A stretch of DNA of 64,000 nucleotides, taken from positions 62,001 through 126,000 of the forward strand of contig NZ_JADMJO010000035.1 in NCBI RefSeq assembly GCF_018780385.1, given 5' to 3'. Shown in pieces: positions 50,895 to 60,684 of this stretch (position 1 is the first letter of the stretch; each line of letters begins with the position of its first letter). The notes beneath the pieces were generated by a model, which searched no databases, was not told the DNA's origin, and saw nothing but the letters and a program-made list of their open reading frames with translations. This stretch comes from Hydrogenophaga sp. (GTDB taxonomy: Bacteria; Pseudomonadota; Gammaproteobacteria; Burkholderiales; Burkholderiaceae_C). A program made the translations under genes and the position numbers.

Positions 50895-51779
50895 TCAGCC
50901 CATCACGCGCTTGAGGTGGGCGCGCACCGACGCGCCGAGATCGGCATTGGCCAACGCCAGATCGATCGTCGCCTCCAGAAAGCCCTCTTTGCTGCCGCAG
51001 TCGTAGCGCGTGCCGTCATAGCGAAACGCCTGAACCTTTTCGGTGCCGATCAAGGCGGCAATGCCGTCGGTGAGCTGGATCTCTCCACCCGCACCGCGCG
51101 GCTGGCGGCGGATGCTCTCGAACACCGCGGGCGTGAGGACGTAACGGCCAGCCACGGCCAGGGTCGACGGAGCCACGTCGGGCGCGGGCTTCTCCACCAT
51201 GCCAAACACCTCGGCCAATGCCGTGCTGACGCCATGCACATCGACCACACCATAGCGCCGGGTATCCGCTCGCGGCACGTCCTGCACGGCCAGCACGGTG
51301 CCGGGACTCGATTCATACGCCTGCACCATCTGCTGCAACACGGTCGGGCCACCCTCGCTTTGGCGGGCACCCATCATCAGATCGTCCGCCAGCAGCACGG
51401 CAAACGGCTCGTCGCCCACCAGTCGCTCGGCGCACAGGACCGCGTGGCCCAGACCGAGTGCGCGGGGCTGGCGCACATAAACGCAGTCCATGTCGTCGGG
51501 CTTGATGGAGTGCACCAGTTCGAGCAGGGCCGACTTGCCGGCCGCTTCAAGCTCCATCTCCAGTTCATAGGCGGTGTCGAAATGATCTTCAATGGCCCTC
51601 TTGTGGCGCCCTGTGACGAAGATCATTTCGCGGATGCCGGCGGCATATGCCTCCTCCACCGCGTACTGGATCAAGGGCTTGTCCACCACCGGCAGCATTT
51701 CCTTCGGGATGGCTTTGGTGGCTGGAAGAAATCGGGTGCCCAGGCCACCCACGGGGAAAACGGCTTTGCGAATTTTCAT
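50895..51779 (-). CDS. galU: UTP-glucose-1-phosphate uridylyltransferase
   Basis: Makes UDP-glucose for surface polysaccharides and trehalose or galactose metabolism. The 294-residue product has the nucleotide-binding [20 protein letters not shown] with [10 protein letters not shown] following, [15 protein letters not shown], and GMVEKPAPD with the substrate-contacting Lys. The ATG at 51779 is preferred over a start 10 codons upstream. It is divergent from manC, with 145 bases between; galE, which uses its product, lies beyond manC. Confidence 0.97.
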   Translation of the reverse strand: MKIRKAVFPVGGLGTRFLPATKAIPKEMLPVVDKPLIQYAVEEAYAAGIREMIFVTGRHKRAIEDHFDTAYELEMELEAAGKSALLELVHSIKPDDMDCVYVRQPRALGLGHAVLCAERLVGDEPFAVLLADDLMMGARQSEGGPTVLQQMVQAYESSPGTVLAVQDVPRADTRRYGVVDVHGVSTALAEVFGMVEKPAPDVAPSTLAVAGRYVLTPAVFESIRRQPRGAGGEIQLTDGIAALIGTEKVQAFRYDGTRYDCGSKEGFLEATIDLALANADLGASVRAHLKRVMG

Positions 51780-51924
51780 GCTCTCACTTTGCGTTGTGGT
51801 GTCGTGCACGAAGGATAGCCTTCCACAGCGACAGTGAGATGTAAAAATACGTTGAAAGGCTACACTGCTTCAGCCCTCGAGGCGCCCTCATCGTCCTCAC
51901 CGCCCACTCCAAACACTGCAGCGC

Positions 51925-53361
51925 ATGAGCATCACCCCCGTCATTCTTTGCGGAGGCTCCGGCACCCGCCTGTGGCCGCTGAGCCGCCAGAGCTTCCCCA
52001 AACAATTCGTGCCCCTGGTGGGCGACCAGAGCCTGCTGCAGCTCACGCTCGCGCGCCTGGCCTGGTGCGGCAACCCGCCGATGTGCGTGGCCTCCGAGGA
52101 CCACCGCTTCCTGGTCGCCGATGCGATGGAATCGCAGGGAACGGCGGGCCAGGTGCTGCTGGAGCCCGCCGCGCGCAACACGGCTGCGGCCATGGCGCTG
52201 GCTGCCCTGCTCGCCGCCAGCGCGCCCGATGCCGACCCGCTGCTCCTGTTCTGCCCGTCCGACCACCACATCCCTGATGTCGAGGCTTTTGCACACACGA
52301 TCCGTCAGGGTGTCCCGGCGGCCGAGGCCGGTGCCATCGTCACCTTTGGTGTGGTGCCCAGTTTCCCGAGCACCGCCTATGGCTACATCGAACAAGGCGA
52401 TACCCGAGCCGACGGCAGCCGTCGCGTGGCGCGTTTCATCGAAAAACCCGTACCCGCAGCCGCCCAGGCTCTTCTGCTGCAGGGCAATGTGTTGTGGAAC
52501 GCCGGCATCTTCCTGGTCCGCGCCAGCACACTGTTGACGGCGCTGGGCCAGCACGCGGACGACATCCTTCAGTCGTGCCGCCTGGCCATGGGCAGTCAGA
52601 AGCAGGACACCGTGGGTCAGATTCATTTCGTGCGGCCGGACGCCGCGCCCTTCCTGGCCTGCCGCTCACAAAGCATCGACTACGCCGTCATGGAGCACCA
52701 CGCCGATGTGGCCGTGGTGCCTTTCCAGGGCCAGTGGAGCGATGTCGGCAGCTGGAACGCTGTGGCGGACCTCAGCCCGGCCGACGACGACGGCAACCGC
52801 ATCACCGGACAAGGCCACACCCTGCACGCGAGCAATACCTTCATCCACGCACCGGGCCGCACCGTGGTGGCCCTGGGCACGCGAGACCTGTTGATCATCG
52901 ACACGCCCGATGCCTTGCTGGTCGCGCAGCGGGACCACGCGGAACAGGTCAAGGACGTGGTCGCGCATCTCTCGCGGTTGCAGGTGCCGCAGGCCGCCCT
53001 GCACCGCCGCGTGGCGCGCCCCTGGGGCTGGTACGACAGCGTCGACATGGGCGAGCGGTTCCAGGTCAAGCGCATCGGCGTCAAACCCGGCGCCTCCCTG
53101 AGCCTGCAAAAGCACCACCACCGCGCCGAGCACTGGATCGTCGTCAAGGGCACGGCCGAAGTCACGCGCGGACAGGAGGTCTATCTGCTGTCCGAGAACC
53201 AGTCCACCTACATCCCCATCGGCGAGGTGCATCGTCTGCACAACCCCGGCAAGCTGCCGCTGGAGATGATCGAGGTGCAGTCGGGCAGTTACCTGGGTGA
53301 AGACGACATCGTTCGCCTGGAAGACAAGTACGGTCGCCAGCCCGACGCCGCCAAACCCTGA
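51925..53361 (+). CDS. manC: Bifunctional mannose-1-phosphate guanylyltransferase / mannose-6-phosphate isomerase
   Basis: Makes GDP-mannose for exopolysaccharide or O-antigen. The 478-residue product has the nucleotidyltransferase domain at 5-350 (VILCGGSGTRLWPLSRQS, FPKQF) and a C-terminal type II phosphomannose isomerase cupin at about 365-470 (RPWGWYDSVDMG, SLQKHHHRAEHWIVVKGTAE). It is followed after nine bases by galE on the same strand, suggesting a two-gene unit for nucleotide sugars. Confidence 0.96.
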   Translation: MSITPVILCGGSGTRLWPLSRQSFPKQFVPLVGDQSLLQLTLARLAWCGNPPMCVASEDHRFLVADAMESQGTAGQVLLEPAARNTAAAMALAALLAASAPDADPLLLFCPSDHHIPDVEAFAHTIRQGVPAAEAGAIVTFGVVPSFPSTAYGYIEQGDTRADGSRRVARFIEKPVPAAAQALLLQGNVLWNAGIFLVRASTLLTALGQHADDILQSCRLAMGSQKQDTVGQIHFVRPDAAPFLACRSQSIDYAVMEHHADVAVVPFQGQWSDVGSWNAVADLSPADDDGNRITGQGHTLHASNTFIHAPGRTVVALGTRDLLIIDTPDALLVAQRDHAEQVKDVVAHLSRLQVPQAALHRRVARPWGWYDSVDMGERFQVKRIGVKPGASLSLQKHHHRAEHWIVVKGTAEVTRGQEVYLLSENQSTYIPIGEVHRLHNPGKLPLEMIEVQSGSYLGEDDIVRLEDKYGRQPDAAKP

Positions 53362-53370
53362 GAACCTGAC

Positions 53371-54402
53371 ATGAAGATCCTGCTCACCGGTGGTGCCGGT
53401 TACATCGGCAGCCACACCGCCGTGGCCTTGGTCGCGGCCGGATTCGACCCGGTCATCCTGGACAACTTCGCCAACAGCCATCCGGTGGTGATGGAGCGCC
53501 TGGCCACGATCACCGGCAGGCAGATTGCGCTGGAACGCGGCGATGTGCTGGACACGCCCTGGGTGGAAGATGTGTTGCGCCGCCACCAGCCGGCGGGCGT
53601 GGTGCATTTCGCTGGTGACAAGGCGGTGGGCGAGAGCGTGGCGCTGCCACTCAAGTATTTCCACAACAACATTGGTGGCGCGGTGAGCCTGCTGCGCGCC
53701 ATGGAAACCGCACACACCGACGACCCCGCCATGGCGCCCACGCTGGTGTTTTCCAGCAGCGCCACGGTGTACGGCGACCCCGCCACCGTGCCCATCACCG
53801 AAGATTTTCCGCGCAGCCACACCAACCCGTATGGCCACAGCAAGCTGGTGATCGAGGACATGCTCTCGGCACTGGGTGCGGCCAACCCGGCCTGGCGGGT
53901 GGGCGTGCTGCGCTACTTCAATCCGGTGGGTGCACACCCCAGCGGGCTCATTGGCGAAGACCCCGCCGGCATTCCCAACAACCTCATGCCCTACGTGGCC
54001 CAGGTGGCCGTGGGCCAGCGCGAACACCTCAATGTCTACGGCAACGACTACCCCACGCCCGATGGCACCGGCGTGCGCGACTACATCCACGTGCAAGACC
54101 TGGCCGCCGGCCATGTGGCCGCCATCAAGGCGCTGCTGGGTCGTGGAGAGAGTTTCACGGTGAACCTGGGAACAGGCCGTGGCCACAGCGTGCTCGACGT
54201 GGTGAAGGCGTTTGAGGCCGCCAGCGGCAACCCGGTGCCCTACCGCGTGGCGCCGCGCCGCGCGGGCGATGTGGCGCAGTGCTGGGCCGACCCTGCCCTG
54301 GCCCTGCGGCTGCTGGGCTGGCAGGCCCTGCACACGCTGGACGACATGTGCGCAGATGCCTGGCGCTGGCAGAGCGCCAACCCCTCGGGTTACCGGAGCT
54401 GA
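53371..54402 (+). CDS. galE: UDP-glucose 4-epimerase
   Basis: Interconverts UDP-glucose and UDP-galactose. The 343-residue extended-SDR protein has the NAD motif GGAGYIG (7-13), HFAGDKAVGES, and catalytic Ser130 (SSSATVYGDP), Tyr154 and Lys158 (NPYGHSKLV). The product of galU, encoded nearby, is its substrate. Its last 13 bases overlap the end of the convergent sppA gene. Confidence 0.97.
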   Translation: MKILLTGGAGYIGSHTAVALVAAGFDPVILDNFANSHPVVMERLATITGRQIALERGDVLDTPWVEDVLRRHQPAGVVHFAGDKAVGESVALPLKYFHNNIGGAVSLLRAMETAHTDDPAMAPTLVFSSSATVYGDPATVPITEDFPRSHTNPYGHSKLVIEDMLSALGAANPAWRVGVLRYFNPVGAHPSGLIGEDPAGIPNNLMPYVAQVAVGQREHLNVYGNDYPTPDGTGVRDYIHVQDLAAGHVAAIKALLGRGESFTVNLGTGRGHSVLDVVKAFEAASGNPVPYRVAPRRAGDVAQCWADPALALRLLGWQALHTLDDMCADAWRWQSANPSGYRS

Positions 54403-55373
54403 ATGCCAGCTGCGCGGGCTGCCAGGAACATGCCTTCACCCACGCTTGCACCGAAGCGTTTGGCCAGCCGCAGCCCTACGTTTTCGCGGCGGGTGTAGTC
54501 CACCAGCTCCTCGGCCTTGACGATCTCCCGCGCCACATAGTCCAGGTTGCCCAGGCCATCGGCCAGGCCCAGGGCCACTGCTTGCTGGCCGTTCCAGACC
54601 AGACCGCTGAAGGTGTCGGGCGTTTCTTTCAGGCGGTCGCCACGGCCTTTCTTCACCACCTCGATGAACTGCGCGTGGATTTCCCCCAGCAGGTTCTGCA
54701 TGAACAGGCGCTGCGATTCGTCTTGAGGGCTGAACGGATCGAGCAGGCCCTTGTTGGCACCGGCCGTCATGAGACGGCGCTCGATGCCGAGTTTCTCCAT
54801 CAAGCCGGTGAAGCCAAAGCCGTCCATCAGCACGCCGATGCTGCCGACCAGGCTGGCCTTGTCCACGTAGATGTCGTCAGCCGCCGCCGCAATGTAGTAC
54901 GCGGCAGATGCGCAGGTTTCTTCAACGACCGCATAGACCTTTTTCTCGTGCAGGCCCTTCAGGCGCGTGATCTCGTCGTTGATGATGCCGGCCTGCACCG
55001 GGCTGCCGCCGGGTGAATTGATCAGCAGCACCACCGCCTGGGCGCCTTCGTCGTCAAAAGCAGAGCGCAGCGCCGCAACCACGTTCTCCGCACTGGCTTC
55101 CGCTCCGGAAGCGATTTCGCCCTTGATTTCCACCACCGCGGTGTGCGGTGTGCTGGTGGTCGAGACGACGCCGTCGCTGGAGTAGATCAGCCAGACGATG
55201 GCGCCCAGGATGGCCAGCCACATGAAGCGGGTGAACATCTTCCAGCGGCGTGCCGCCTGTTGCTCGCGGATGGTGGCGAACACCAGCTTTTCCAGCGTGG
55301 CGCGCTCCCAGGCCCCGCCGTTGTTGCGGTCGTTGCCAGCGGAGTTGGCCGAGCCCAGGTTGTCGTCGTTCAT
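54390..55373 (-). CDS. sppA: Signal peptide peptidase SppA (S49 family, short form)
   Basis: A membrane-bound serine protease that degrades cleaved signal peptides. The 327-residue product has an N-terminal cytoplasmic part, one transmembrane helix at about 47-65 and a single protease domain like the short SppA of Gram-positive bacteria (E. coli SppA is about twice as long). The predicted dyad is Ser156 (TCASAAYY) and Lys208 (GANKGLLDPF), 52 residues apart as in B. subtilis SppA. I use the ATG at 55373; a TTG at 55397 would overlap the Rieske gene. Confidence 0.93.
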   Translation of the reverse strand: MNDDNLGSANSAGNDRNNGGAWERATLEKLVFATIREQQAARRWKMFTRFMWLAILGAIVWLIYSSDGVVSTTSTPHTAVVEIKGEIASGAEASAENVVAALRSAFDDEGAQAVVLLINSPGGSPVQAGIINDEITRLKGLHEKKVYAVVEETCASAAYYIAAAADDIYVDKASLVGSIGVLMDGFGFTGLMEKLGIERRLMTAGANKGLLDPFSPQDESQRLFMQNLLGEIHAQFIEVVKKGRGDRLKETPDTFSGLVWNGQQAVALGLADGLGNLDYVAREIVKAEELVDYTRRENVGLRLAKRFGASVGEGMFLAARAAGIQLR

Positions 55374-55386
55374 GGTGCGTGTGTTC

Positions 55387-55767
55387 TCAGAATTCAACGG
55401 GTTTGAGGTGGTATTGTGACCGCCAGTGAATCACCCCATCGAGCTCCAGCAGTTCGATCTTGAACAGCCCGCCGCGACACGGTCCGCCCCGGCATTCCCC
55501 TGTTGAAGGCTCATACACCGCACCGTGCGTGGCGCACATCAGCCAACGACCCGTGTCGTCAAAAAAGCGGTCGGGCTGCCAGTCGAGTTCCATCGCCACG
55601 TGCGCGCAGCGGTTCAGATAGGCGTGCGGCTGGCCCTGGTAACGCACCGCAAAAGCCCGACAGGTCTGGCCCGCGTAGTTCACGTCGAACGAGACCGCCC
55701 TCCCCCCGTCGACCAGATCGCAGCTGTTGCACAGCGGGTGAATCGGGTCGTCGGGCAGTGGCGTCAT
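55387..55767 (-). CDS. Small Rieske [2Fe-2S] ferredoxin-like protein
   Basis: A 126-residue soluble protein with a single Rieske domain: Cys54-x-His56 (NRCAHV) and Cys78-x2-His81 (MCATHGA) form the cluster site. Additional cysteines at 13 and 16 (LCNSC) and 92 and 97 (ECRGGPC) are not part of the usual motif. It resembles stand-alone Rieske ferredoxins whose partners are mostly unknown. It sits between the HAD phosphatase (7 bases upstream) and sppA (13 bases downstream). The start is the ATG at 55767. Confidence 0.9.
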   Translation of the reverse strand: MTPLPDDPIHPLCNSCDLVDGGRAVSFDVNYAGQTCRAFAVRYQGQPHAYLNRCAHVAMELDWQPDRFFDDTGRWLMCATHGAVYEPSTGECRGGPCRGGLFKIELLELDGVIHWRSQYHLKPVEF

Positions 55768-55774
55768 GGTGGTC

Positions 55775-56434
55775 TCAGGCGTGCGCTGTGAGCCAGTCGT
55801 GCAGTTCGCGCACCGAATGCGCCACATGCAAGGGCTTGAGTTCGTGGAAGGCGTCGGGCTCGTGCGCGCCGTAGCTCACACCCACGCTCGCACAGCCCGC
55901 GTTCAGCGCCATCTGCAGGTCGTGCGTGGTATCCCCGATCATGAGCGTGCGCTCGGGCGTCACACTGAACTCGCGCATCAGCTCGTTGAGCATCAACGGA
56001 TGGGGCTTGCCGGCGGTTTCGTCGGCCGTGCGCGAGCCGTCGAACACGCCAGCGAGTTCCACTGTGCGCAACACCTCGTCCAGACCGCGGCGGCTCTTGC
56101 CCGTGGCCACCGTGAGCCAGTGCTGGCGGCTCTTGAGTTCGGCAAGCAGGGGCAGCACGCCCTCAAACAGACTCAGATCATGCTGACGCGCTATGTAGTG
56201 GTGGTGGTAGCGCTCGCCGAGCTGCGGGTATTTTTCGGGCGGCACGTCGGGAGCGGCGTAGGCCAGCGCCTGCATCAGCCCCATGCCGATCACGTAGCTG
56301 GCGGCCTGGGTAGTGGGCGGTGTGCCGCCCACGTCGGTCACGGCCAGTTGAATGCAGCGGGCAATGAGCGCCGTGGAATCAAACAGGGTGCCGTCCCAGT
56401 CGAAGGCGATGAGGTCGTATTGGCGAGGGCGCAT
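55775..56434 (-). CDS. HAD-superfamily phosphatase, phosphoglycolate-phosphatase-like
   Basis: A 219-residue HAD subfamily IA hydrolase. The nucleophile motif is DWDGTLFDS (Asp12, Asp14), the cap domain lies at about 20-90, motif II/III is VATGKSRRGLDEVL, and the Mg2+ motif IV is MIGDTTHDLQMALNAG. The closest general match is the Gph type that clears 2-phosphoglycolate, but HAD specificity is hard to read from motifs. In betaproteobacteria such a gene is often beside rluC and sppA; here rluC is absent. Confidence 0.9.
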   Translation of the reverse strand: MRPRQYDLIAFDWDGTLFDSTALIARCIQLAVTDVGGTPPTTQAASYVIGMGLMQALAYAAPDVPPEKYPQLGERYHHHYIARQHDLSLFEGVLPLLAELKSRQHWLTVATGKSRRGLDEVLRTVELAGVFDGSRTADETAGKPHPLMLNELMREFSVTPERTLMIGDTTHDLQMALNAGCASVGVSYGAHEPDAFHELKPLHVAHSVRELHDWLTAHA

Positions 56435-56443
56435 GGATCCGTT

Positions 56444-57282
56444 TCAGACCAGCGCCTGCGCATGGTGGCGCAGGTGGTCTTCGATGAAGCTGGCAATGAA
56501 GTAATAGCCGTGGTCGTAGCCCGGGTGGCTGCGCAACACGAGCGGCTGGTCGGCGCCCACACAAGCGTCCTGCAGCAGGTGCGGATGCAACTGCGTGGCG
56601 AGGAAAGTGTCGCCCAGGCCCTGGTCGATCAGCAGGGGGGGCACCTTGTGCCCGGCCTTCACCAGCTCGGTGGCGTCGTGCGCGGCCCAGGCCGAACGGT
56701 CCGCTCCCAGGTAACCGGTGAACGCTTTCTCGCCCCAGGGACATTGGCTGGGCGCAGCGATCGGCGCAAACACCGAGACGCTCTGGTACAGCCCCGGGTG
56801 GCGCAAGGCCAGCGTGAGCGCGCCGTGGCCGCCCATGGAGTGACCGAAGATGCCCACACGGTCGCCCCGCGCCGGGAACTGCGACAGCACCAGAGCACGC
56901 AGCTCCTGCGTGATCCAGCTCTCCATGCGGAAATGCTTCGCCCAGGGCATCTCGGTTGCATCGAGGTAGAAGCCGGCACCGTGGCCAAAATCCCACTCGG
57001 CGCTGGCGCCTTCAATGCCGGTGTCGCGTGGGCTGGTGTCGGGCGTGACGATCATCAAGCCGAGCTCGGCCGCCATGCGTTGCGCGCCGGCCTTGATGGC
57101 AAATGTTTCCTCGGTGCAGGTCAAGCCAGCCAGAAAGAACAGTACCGGCACCGGGCCTTGAGAGGCCTGCGGTGGCACGAACACGCCGAACTTCATCGGC
57201 AAGCCGATCTCGGTGGAAGCATGCCGGTAAAAGCCCTGCACGCCACCAAAGCAGCGGTGCTCGCTGAGCGTCTCCAGGCCCA

Positions 57283-57286
<4 letters not shown>
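56444..57286 (-). CDS. fghA: S-formylglutathione hydrolase
   Basis: Second step of glutathione-dependent formaldehyde oxidation, releasing formate and glutathione. The 280-residue alpha/beta-hydrolase has the oxyanion region [14 protein letters not shown], the nucleophile Ser150 in [13 protein letters not shown], and the C-terminal catalytic His in [17 protein letters not shown]. Its start overlaps the frmA stop in an ATGA junction, so the two pathway enzymes are coupled. Confidence 0.97.
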
Positions 57287-58389
<1,103 letters not shown>

Positions 58390-58435
58390 GGTGTGTTCGA
58401 TGGGTTGATGAGATCGCCGTCGAGGGTACCGCAGA

Positions 58436-58939
58436 TCAGTTGGCGCTGTCCTGCGCACCAATGGATGCCACCACGCCCCCATACCTTGCCAGTGCGTTGA
58501 GCAGCATGGTTGCAGCGTCCTCACCGATCTCTTCAAACAGTTCCCGCTCCGCCTTCTTCAGTGCTTTCGAGAACGCGGCCAGCCACACGCGCCCGGCATC
58601 GGTGAAGTTCACGATGCGCACCCGCCGGTCTGCCGGATCGGCCAGGCGAACCACCAAGCCCAAGCCTTCGCACTGGTCGATCAACTCCGTCATCGCCGCA
58701 TTCGTCATGTTCGCGCGCTGCGCCAGCACCGTGATGCGCGTGCCCTCCAGGTCGAGATGGCGGGTGAGGTTGATGTGGGGCAGGCGTGTTTGTCCGTGCC
58801 CGGCCTGGGCCATCAGTTCCAGCACGCGGGCCTCGAAGCGCGTCAGCGCGTTGCCCAGAACGCGACCCGCGTTGTGCATGCGCCAGGCGTCCGGCGCGCG
58901 GCGAGGTCTGGACGGAGGTTTCTTTTTCGGTACACTCAA
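58436..58939 (-). CDS. MarR-family transcriptional regulator
   Basis: A 167-residue winged-helix protein: a basic Pro-rich start, helices at about 28-60, the recognition region [19 protein letters not shown] and the wing [20 protein letters not shown] at about 100-119. The wing motif DxRxRxVxLT-like is typical of MarR. It is divergent from the FAD monooxygenase with only 31 bases between, which hold an inverted repeat, so it probably represses that gene and itself in response to an aromatic ligand. The ligand is unknown. Confidence 0.91.
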   Translation of the reverse strand: MSVPKKKPPSRPRRAPDAWRMHNAGRVLGNALTRFEARVLELMAQAGHGQTRLPHINLTRHLDLEGTRITVLAQRANMTNAAMTELIDQCEGLGLVVRLADPADRRVRIVNFTDAGRVWLAAFSKALKKAERELFEEIGEDAATMLLNALARYGGVVASIGAQDSAN

Positions 58940-58944
58940 AGTAT

Positions 58945-58957
58945 TTAGGCAACCTAA
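58945..58957. promoter_or_regulatory. Candidate MarR operator, TTAGG-CAA-CCTAA
   Basis: A perfect five-base inverted repeat with a three-base spacer occupies the centre of the 31-base gap between the MarR gene and the monooxygenase. MarR proteins usually bind such short palindromes overlapping the promoters of divergent targets. Binding is inference. Confidence 0.5.
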
Positions 58958-58970
58958 GCAAATAACCGAT

Positions 58971-60680
58971 ATGGCAGGTCAATTATCGATGAGCCCGGCG
59001 GGTGAGCCGGACGACGAAATCCGGACCGATGTGCTGATCGCAGGCGGCGGACCGTGCGGTCTCATGCTGGCCAACGAGCTCGGTCGGCGTGGCGTGCGCA
59101 CCCTCTTGGTGGAGCCCAAGCCCGGAACCGCCTTCAACCCGCAGGCCAATGCGACACAGGCCCGAACCATGGAACACTTCCGCCGGCATGGTTTTGCGGC
59201 GGAGATCCGCGAACAGGGTTTGCCGGCTGATCACCCGACCGACATCGCCTACTTCACCCGCTTCAGTCAACACGAACTGGCACGGCTTCGCCTGCCCACG
59301 GCCCGGCAGGCGACGGCAACCATCAAGAGCATGGGGGGTTCATGGAGTGCTGCGGAGCTGCCCCATCGCGTGTCGCAGAAGCTCGTGGAGGCCACCCTGC
59401 TGCGCCACGCCAAACGTTGGCCGAGCAATCACGTCGAGCATGGCTGGCAGCTCGGCCAGTTCACCGACAGAGGGGACGACGTTCAGGCGCACATCACCTC
59501 GGTCGATGGAACAAAGTCCCGCACCGTGACGGCGCTATACCTCGTCGGCGTGGACGGCGCCCGCAGCACGGTGCGTCAACAACTCGGCATCGGCTACGGT
59601 GGCGCCACCGGCTTCAAACGCGAGTTCATGGGCGGAAAGATGTTCGCGCTGTACTGCCGCGCACCCACGTTCCACGATTCATTCCCCCACGACAAGGCAT
59701 GGATGTACGTATCGGTGAATTCGCAACGGCGCGCCTTCATAGCGTCGGTCGATGGCCAGAGCGAATTCGCCTTTCATGCGGCGATCCACGAAGGCGAGGA
59801 CGCCGACGCCTGGACTGAGCACGACGCCAAGCGCATCTTTTCTGAGGCCATGGGGTGTGGGTTGCCCATCGAGGTTTTGTCCATGCTCACCTGGACGGCC
59901 GGACATGCGCTGGTCGCGGAGAAGTTCCAGCAAGGCCGGGTCTTCCTCGGCGGCGACGCAGCTCACCTGTTCACGCCCACCGGGGGCCTGGGCTACAACA
60001 CCGCGGTGGAGGATGCCGTGAACCTGGGCTGGAAGCTGGCCCATGTCCTGCAGGGGCGAGCACCCGAATCGCTGCTCGACACCTACGAGGTGGAGCGCAG
60101 GCCGCTGGCCGAGCGCAACACCGCCTATGCCAGACAGTTTGCCGACTCGGTCGGCCTGTTCCGCGCCACGCCCGAACTGGAACAGGACACCGTCGAAGGT
60201 GAGCGCGCCCGCCAGGCTGCCTCGGTGCACCTCAACGCGCACGTGCGGCTGGAATTCAACATTCCGGGCGTGACCTTCGGTGGCCGCTACGACGGTTCCC
60301 CCATCGTCGTGGCCGACGGATCAAGACCGCCCGACGACAAGCCCAACGAATACGTGCCCACGGCATGCCCGGGCGGACGCCCGCCACACGCCTGGCTGGA
60401 AGACGGTCGATCGCTCTACGACTCGTTCCACTTTGAATGGACGCTGCTGGCACTCGGACCGCACGCACCCGACACCGAGCCATTCGAGCGCGCAGCCCTG
60501 ACAGCGGGGCTGGACCTGCAAGTGGTCCGTCACGCAGCCCCGGAACTGCTGGCGTTGTACGAAGCCCCGATGGTGCTGATCCGGCCAGATCAGATGGTTG
60601 CCTGGCGCGGGACGGATGCAACCAACGCCGCGTCAATCCTGGGCACCTGCGTCGGCGTCCCAGCGCCCATAGCCCCGTGA
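58971..60680 (+). CDS. FAD-dependent aromatic-ring monooxygenase (PheA/MhpA-like)
   Basis: A 569-residue group A flavoprotein hydroxylase. The FAD-binding GGGPCGLMLANELGRRGV starts near residue 25, the mid-protein DG motif is YLVGVDGARSTVRQQLG, and the second FAD motif FLGGDAAHLFTPTGGLGYNT is followed by AVEDAVNLGWKLAHVL. A C-terminal thioredoxin-like domain (about 430-569) matches enzymes that hydroxylate phenolic or 3-(3-hydroxyphenyl)propionate-type substrates. No ring-cleavage genes are nearby, so the substrate cannot be assigned. A later ATG at 58989, with AGG upstream, is an alternative start. It converges on puuD. Confidence 0.92.
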   Translation: MAGQLSMSPAGEPDDEIRTDVLIAGGGPCGLMLANELGRRGVRTLLVEPKPGTAFNPQANATQARTMEHFRRHGFAAEIREQGLPADHPTDIAYFTRFSQHELARLRLPTARQATATIKSMGGSWSAAELPHRVSQKLVEATLLRHAKRWPSNHVEHGWQLGQFTDRGDDVQAHITSVDGTKSRTVTALYLVGVDGARSTVRQQLGIGYGGATGFKREFMGGKMFALYCRAPTFHDSFPHDKAWMYVSVNSQRRAFIASVDGQSEFAFHAAIHEGEDADAWTEHDAKRIFSEAMGCGLPIEVLSMLTWTAGHALVAEKFQQGRVFLGGDAAHLFTPTGGLGYNTAVEDAVNLGWKLAHVLQGRAPESLLDTYEVERRPLAERNTAYARQFADSVGLFRATPELEQDTVEGERARQAASVHLNAHVRLEFNIPGVTFGGRYDGSPIVVADGSRPPDDKPNEYVPTACPGGRPPHAWLEDGRSLYDSFHFEWTLLALGPHAPDTEPFERAALTAGLDLQVVRHAAPELLALYEAPMVLIRPDQMVAWRGTDATNAASILGTCVGVPAPIAP

Positions 60681-60684
60681 AGCG

